Origin: Ostrinia nubilalis
Taxonomy: Eukaryota > Arthropoda > Insecta > Lepidoptera > Crambidae
Direction: 5' to 3'
Length of the DNA: 64,000 bases
Assembly: GCF_963855985.1 (NCBI RefSeq)
Contig: NC_087105.1
Location: forward strand, 7,132,501 to 7,196,500
Shown here: positions 60,610 through 64,000 of the stretch, piece by piece
Layout of the letters: every line of letters begins with the position of its first letter
How positions within the stretch are numbered: position 1 is the first letter of the stretch
Translations under genes and position numbers: made by a program
Notes under the pieces: generated by a model
The model's database searches: none
What the model saw: only the letters and a program-made list of their open reading frames with translations
Told to the model about the DNA's origin: nothing

Positions 60610-61822
60610 CGGCCGAATACTGAAACGCTACTCAAATCTTTCACTCAGCTGACGGGCTCCTAAATTTAAGTATCCTTCAATTTTAAATGGTATTCTCAAA
60701 CGCCACTCAACGGATTTGAAGCCGTGATCAGCTAAGCAGCTCTCAAATGTTTACATAATGGCAACATTTACCAAAAAAAGTATGTTTTCATTTACACAAA
60801 TGATAACTTTGCGTTTTTTATCCATTACACGCAGCATCGTTTGTTTATGTATTGTCTTTTATGGAAATATACTCAATCAACTTAACATAAAACAGTTTAT
60901 TTTTAGTTTCTATTATATATAAATCTCGTTTTGTCATATAAAAAAATTAAGCTTGCATTTTTATTTAATTAAAAAAATAATTTTAAACGTGATACTTTTT
61001 ATTGTTGAAATCTATTAAGTGGCGATCGTGGACCGAAACGTAACCACAATTGACATTTATCATTGTTGACAGCAGAGCATCAAATTGACAAATCAACAAC
61101 TCTTGGAAATGCTGCTATGCGATGTCCCCTTATTCCTCAGAAATAGGCATGTTTATGTATTGCGATTTCATAGCAGCTATTTTGGTTGTTACTTCGTGCA
61201 CTATACGATGCACAGTTGGCTGTTAGATGTGGAAGATATCACCTAGTACACGTTCTTAACTTCCCGTTGCGTAGAACAGTAGGGTTATAATAAGTATTTG
61301 GTCCACTGGTTGTATGGCGTTTGGTGAGGGGTTTCAAAGAGCTTCCAAATTATGAATCCAGAAACAACACCGTTTCTTTAGAGACGCGGAACCTCGCTCG
61401 GAATTGCATGTCATTATAATAATATTTTTCAATAGCGTTCAGCCTTATTGCGTTCCTGCGATTACTTAGATCTAGGTATTTCCTCAAGGCTCGAAAGAAA
61501 TGATAACGATGACACACATTATTTACCACTATTTAGGTCGATTTAGGTATAAGAATAGGATTTAAGATACCGGGCAAGCACTCTCAAATTTAACAGCTGC
61601 TTAGGACGATTTGACAGTTGTTTGAGTAATGCTTAGGGTTGAATGGCGTTTCAGTATACGAAAATTCATTTGAGTGACGTTTAAGTGCAACTTAATTTGA
61701 GAGGTGCTTACAAATTGAGAACTGCTCAGATATTGTTTTGAGTATGCGAAATGTAAGTTTAGGAGCTGCTTAACTATTTGAGAAGCCGTCAAATATTTAA
61801 ATGGCGTTTCAGTATTCGGCCG
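60610..61822. mobile_element. 1.2-kb Harbinger-type element with TAA duplication
   Basis: Inverted ends CGGCCGAATACTGAAACGC, flanked by TAA at 60607-60609 and 61823-61825. Many short TTTGAG and CAGCT motifs lie near the ends. No transposase frame. Inserted in the left arm of the inverted-repeat element. Confidence 0.8.
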
Positions 61823-61988
61823 TAAGAGCTATTATAGTGAACGCCAGACCTAACTAGGTACGTCATTTTATAAAAGCTGAAAGTTTGTCAGTTGGGTCGT
61901 CGTGGCTTTAGCAGCTATACTAAAAAAACTGTCTGGCAAGGAGTTGGAACTGTCAAAACTGTGTGGCTGATGTCGAAACAACTTCTAA

Positions 61989-62885
61989 CCCATCAAAAAC
62001 AATACTTGTCAAAAAAACCAAGTCTCGCAACTCAGTTGTTCTACGGTAAAAAGTTGTGAGATCCATGTAATACCAAGTCCAGGCCAGGAAATCTTTAACG
62101 TTTTACATAAATTATTGACTTGGCCATCGCACTAAATAATTTAATTTACACGTGTTTTCATGCGATGGCCAAGTCAATATATTTATGTAAAACGTTAAAG
62201 ATTTCCTGGCCTGGACTTGGTATTACATGGATCTCACAACTTTTTACCGTAGAACAACTGAGTTGCGAGACTTGGTTTTTTTGACAAGTATTGTTTTTGA
62301 TGGGATCTCATTTCTTTTTGTATTTTGTAGACAGCAGTTATGTATCTAGAAAACTGGACCGAAATTGAAAAATTTTACTCGACTTGGCGGTTGCACTACC
62401 GTGCCCCCAAATCTCATTTCTTTTTGTATTTTGTAGACAGCAGTTATGTATCTAGAAAACTGGACCGAAATTGAAAAATTTTACTCGACTTGGCGGTTGC
62501 ACTACCGTGCCCCCAAATATTTTAGTTTTTCCTTGATTCATACACCAAACACTACTTATATTCCAAATTTGAAGCTTCTAGGTCTGCTAGAAGTGCCTTA
62601 GAATTTTGATGATCGGTGAGTCAGTCAGTGAGTCAGTCAGTGAGTGACAAAATTAAGTAACTTTGACCCGTTATAATTCTTAAACTACTGGTTCAAATTG
62701 AATGAAATTTTAAATATACCGTGTCTTTACAATGCCTGCATAGCTAATGAAAATTCAGCCTTCTAGTTTTATCCACAACGAAGTTACAGGCAGTCGAAAA
62801 TGGCCTGAATTGCTTCGAGAAAAGGATGGTACGGCCGTGCCGCTTTTTTGCTCGACTTGGTGGGGGCACTGCCGTGCCCCCAGAT
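61989..62885. mobile_element. 0.9-kb palindromic element, copy B
   Basis: Nearly identical to 13873-14765: same palindrome, two 106-base units (starts 62308 and 62414), same unique part and hairpin end. It is the innermost insertion of the stack, in the loop end of the inverted-repeat element, which suggests recent movement. Confidence 0.85.
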
Positions 62886-63154
62886 ATTATATTTGGGCAA
62901 TGATTAGAAGTTGTTTCGACATCAGCCACACAGTTTTGACAGTTCCAACTCCTTGCCAGACAGTTTTTTTAGGATAGCTGCCAAAACAACGATGACCCAA
63001 ACTTCATAATCCACCAACATTTTAACCTATATTGGGAGCATACGCTGACAAACTTTCAGTTTTTAAAAAATGACGTAGGTCTGGCGTTCACCAGCTCTTA
63101 GTCTATAGTATCTCAATCTCAGAGCCTTGGTTCATTTACAATACAATTTAGCAC

Positions 63155-63540
63155 CAAAGTGCTCGAAAAGACAAATCCAACAAACCCAAACTCGATAAGT
63201 TTCTAACGTTTTGTTTAGGAATTTCTATGGCCACCTCCTGACTCCATCATCAGGACCCTGGACATCATCTAGTACAAAGTGCTCGAAAATACAAATCCAA
63301 CGAACCTAAATTCGATGCGATGCCGCCGTTTCATTTAGGAGTTCCTATGGCCACCTCCTGACTCCATCACCAGACCAGCTTAATGGTACCATAACATTGC
63401 ATTTTCATCGTACTTACATTAAGTATGCCAAACAGCTCAATCGGTTGAGAACTGGTCTTAAAAGTTGCAAGATTTGTCCCACACATACTAACAAGTGAAT
63501 AGTGAAGTCAATATAAAGCTTGTAAATAAATAAAAAAATT
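63155..63540 (+). repeat. Tandem 120-bp units and retroelement-like tail
   Basis: Two units (63155-63274 and 63275-63383) share CAAAGTGCTCGAAAA and ATGGCCACCTCCTGACTCCA. The following part ends in AAGCTTGTAAATAAATAAAA, as in many lepidopteran retroelement 3' ends. Inside the hAT element. Confidence 0.6.
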
Positions 63541-64000
63541 GCATTTTTCAAATCGTTTCGTTCTGGTTACTTACAAAAACTGTTGTTTTGGGTTTTGGAA
63601 GTTCTTTAAGCCCGATCGTACTTGTCAGAACGCGTTTTTGTAGTGTTTTTCAGCGTGTCTGCTGTATCTTTTTGGTAAATAGTAGGTACTGGATTAACGA
63701 TTAACGGACTTAGGATAATTTAACGGAAGTTAACGAGTCCGTTAACAGTTTTTAAAGTTAACTTAAAAGTTAATCCGTTAATAGAAATGTTAACTTCGTT
63801 AATTAACGATTAACGGATTAACGAGTTAATGCCCAGCTATGCTAATACTTTTGTACGAAATCCGACAACTTTAAACAAAATAAAAGCTATTGTTTAACAG
63901 CACGCACAAATACCGTCGTTATCAATGACACCTTTGCCTGAATAACAAAATTGGAACAAAACAAAGTATTGGTATTTTTGGGTGATTAAGATAACTCGTT

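Larger units (their letters stand above)
60600..63108. mobile_element. Inverted-repeat element split by two insertions
   Basis: Left arm pieces (about 60600-60609 and 61823-61988) and the right arm (62904-63108) are complementary over long blocks, e.g. GTGAACGCCAGACCTA and GGAGTTGGAACTGTCAAAAC with their complements. Removing the Harbinger-like element (60610-61822) restores TAGACTAAGAGCT on the left, matching the right end. Original length about 0.4 kb. It also received the palindromic element at 61989. Confidence 0.7.
59839..63841. mobile_element. 4.0-kb hAT element hosting several other elements
   Basis: Ends CATAGCTGGGCA and TGCCCAGCTATG are flanked by identical CTAATACT (59831-59838 and 63842-63849), the 8-bp duplication of hAT elements. 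Both subterminal regions are rich in GTTAACG/CGTTAA repeats. No transposase frame remains. At least six other repeats lie inside, listed separately. Confidence 0.85.
59389..64000. other. Transposon-filled right end, no certain gene
   Basis: Apart from a possible COQ6 end codon at 59398-59400, no exon was found. 59839-63841 is one nested transposon stack. 63851-64000 is AT-rich with nothing recognised. Confidence 0.5.

Overview
This window looks like a piece of a moth or butterfly (Lepidoptera) nuclear genome. It is AT-rich, its genes are split by many GT-AG introns, and the DNA between exons is full of mobile-element debris of kinds common in Lepidoptera: Helitrons ending in CTAG, TAA-flanked Harbinger-type MITEs, hAT elements with 8-bp target duplications, and 3' ends of non-LTR retrotransposons. 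I assembled the gene models by hand from splice sites and reading-frame phase. For seven of the eight genes the exon phases close from start to stop, or to the last exon I could find; the ZIP gene enters from the left edge.

Layout. 1-568 (+): C-terminal end of a ZIP (SLC39) zinc transporter. 3407-4448 (+): a small C14orf119/DUF4508 protein. 5845-36477: a cluster of four trypsin-like serine protease genes, two on the minus strand (5845-12466 and 17374-22761, both secreted with a CLIP domain) and two on the plus strand (25631-33847 and 34591-36477, secreted, no CLIP domain). 36538-45122 (-): a FAM161-family microtubule/centriole protein. 45956-59388 (+): COQ6, the mitochondrial ubiquinone-ring monooxygenase, arranged head to head with FAM161. 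A complete TRPA-type ion channel (pyrexia-like, 47212-53796, minus strand) lies inside the third COQ6 intron. From 59389 to the right edge I find no further certain exon; most of it is one 4-kb nested stack of transposons.

How the genes relate. The four proteases share an inserted Cys-Cys pair between the catalytic His and Asp, an activation site after Arg, and an Asp in the S1 pocket, so they look like one locally expanded CLIPB-type family (clotting, melanisation or Toll-pathway cascades). Two members have lost or never had the CLIP domain. FAM161, COQ6 and pyrexia have no evident functional link; they share regulatory space by being divergent or nested.

The most unusual features are: (a) tandem partial duplications of coding exons in three separate genes (COQ6 exon 6, FAM161 exon 4, and the Asp-exon of the third protease), some still open and under apparent coding constraint; (b) Russian-doll transposons whose target duplications give an insertion order; (c) a complete channel gene nested in COQ6; (d) a 1.5-kb TIR element carrying many copies of a GTACAATTGACCC-like motif; (e) two nearly identical 0.9-kb elements, each built around a large perfect palindrome, 48 kb apart.
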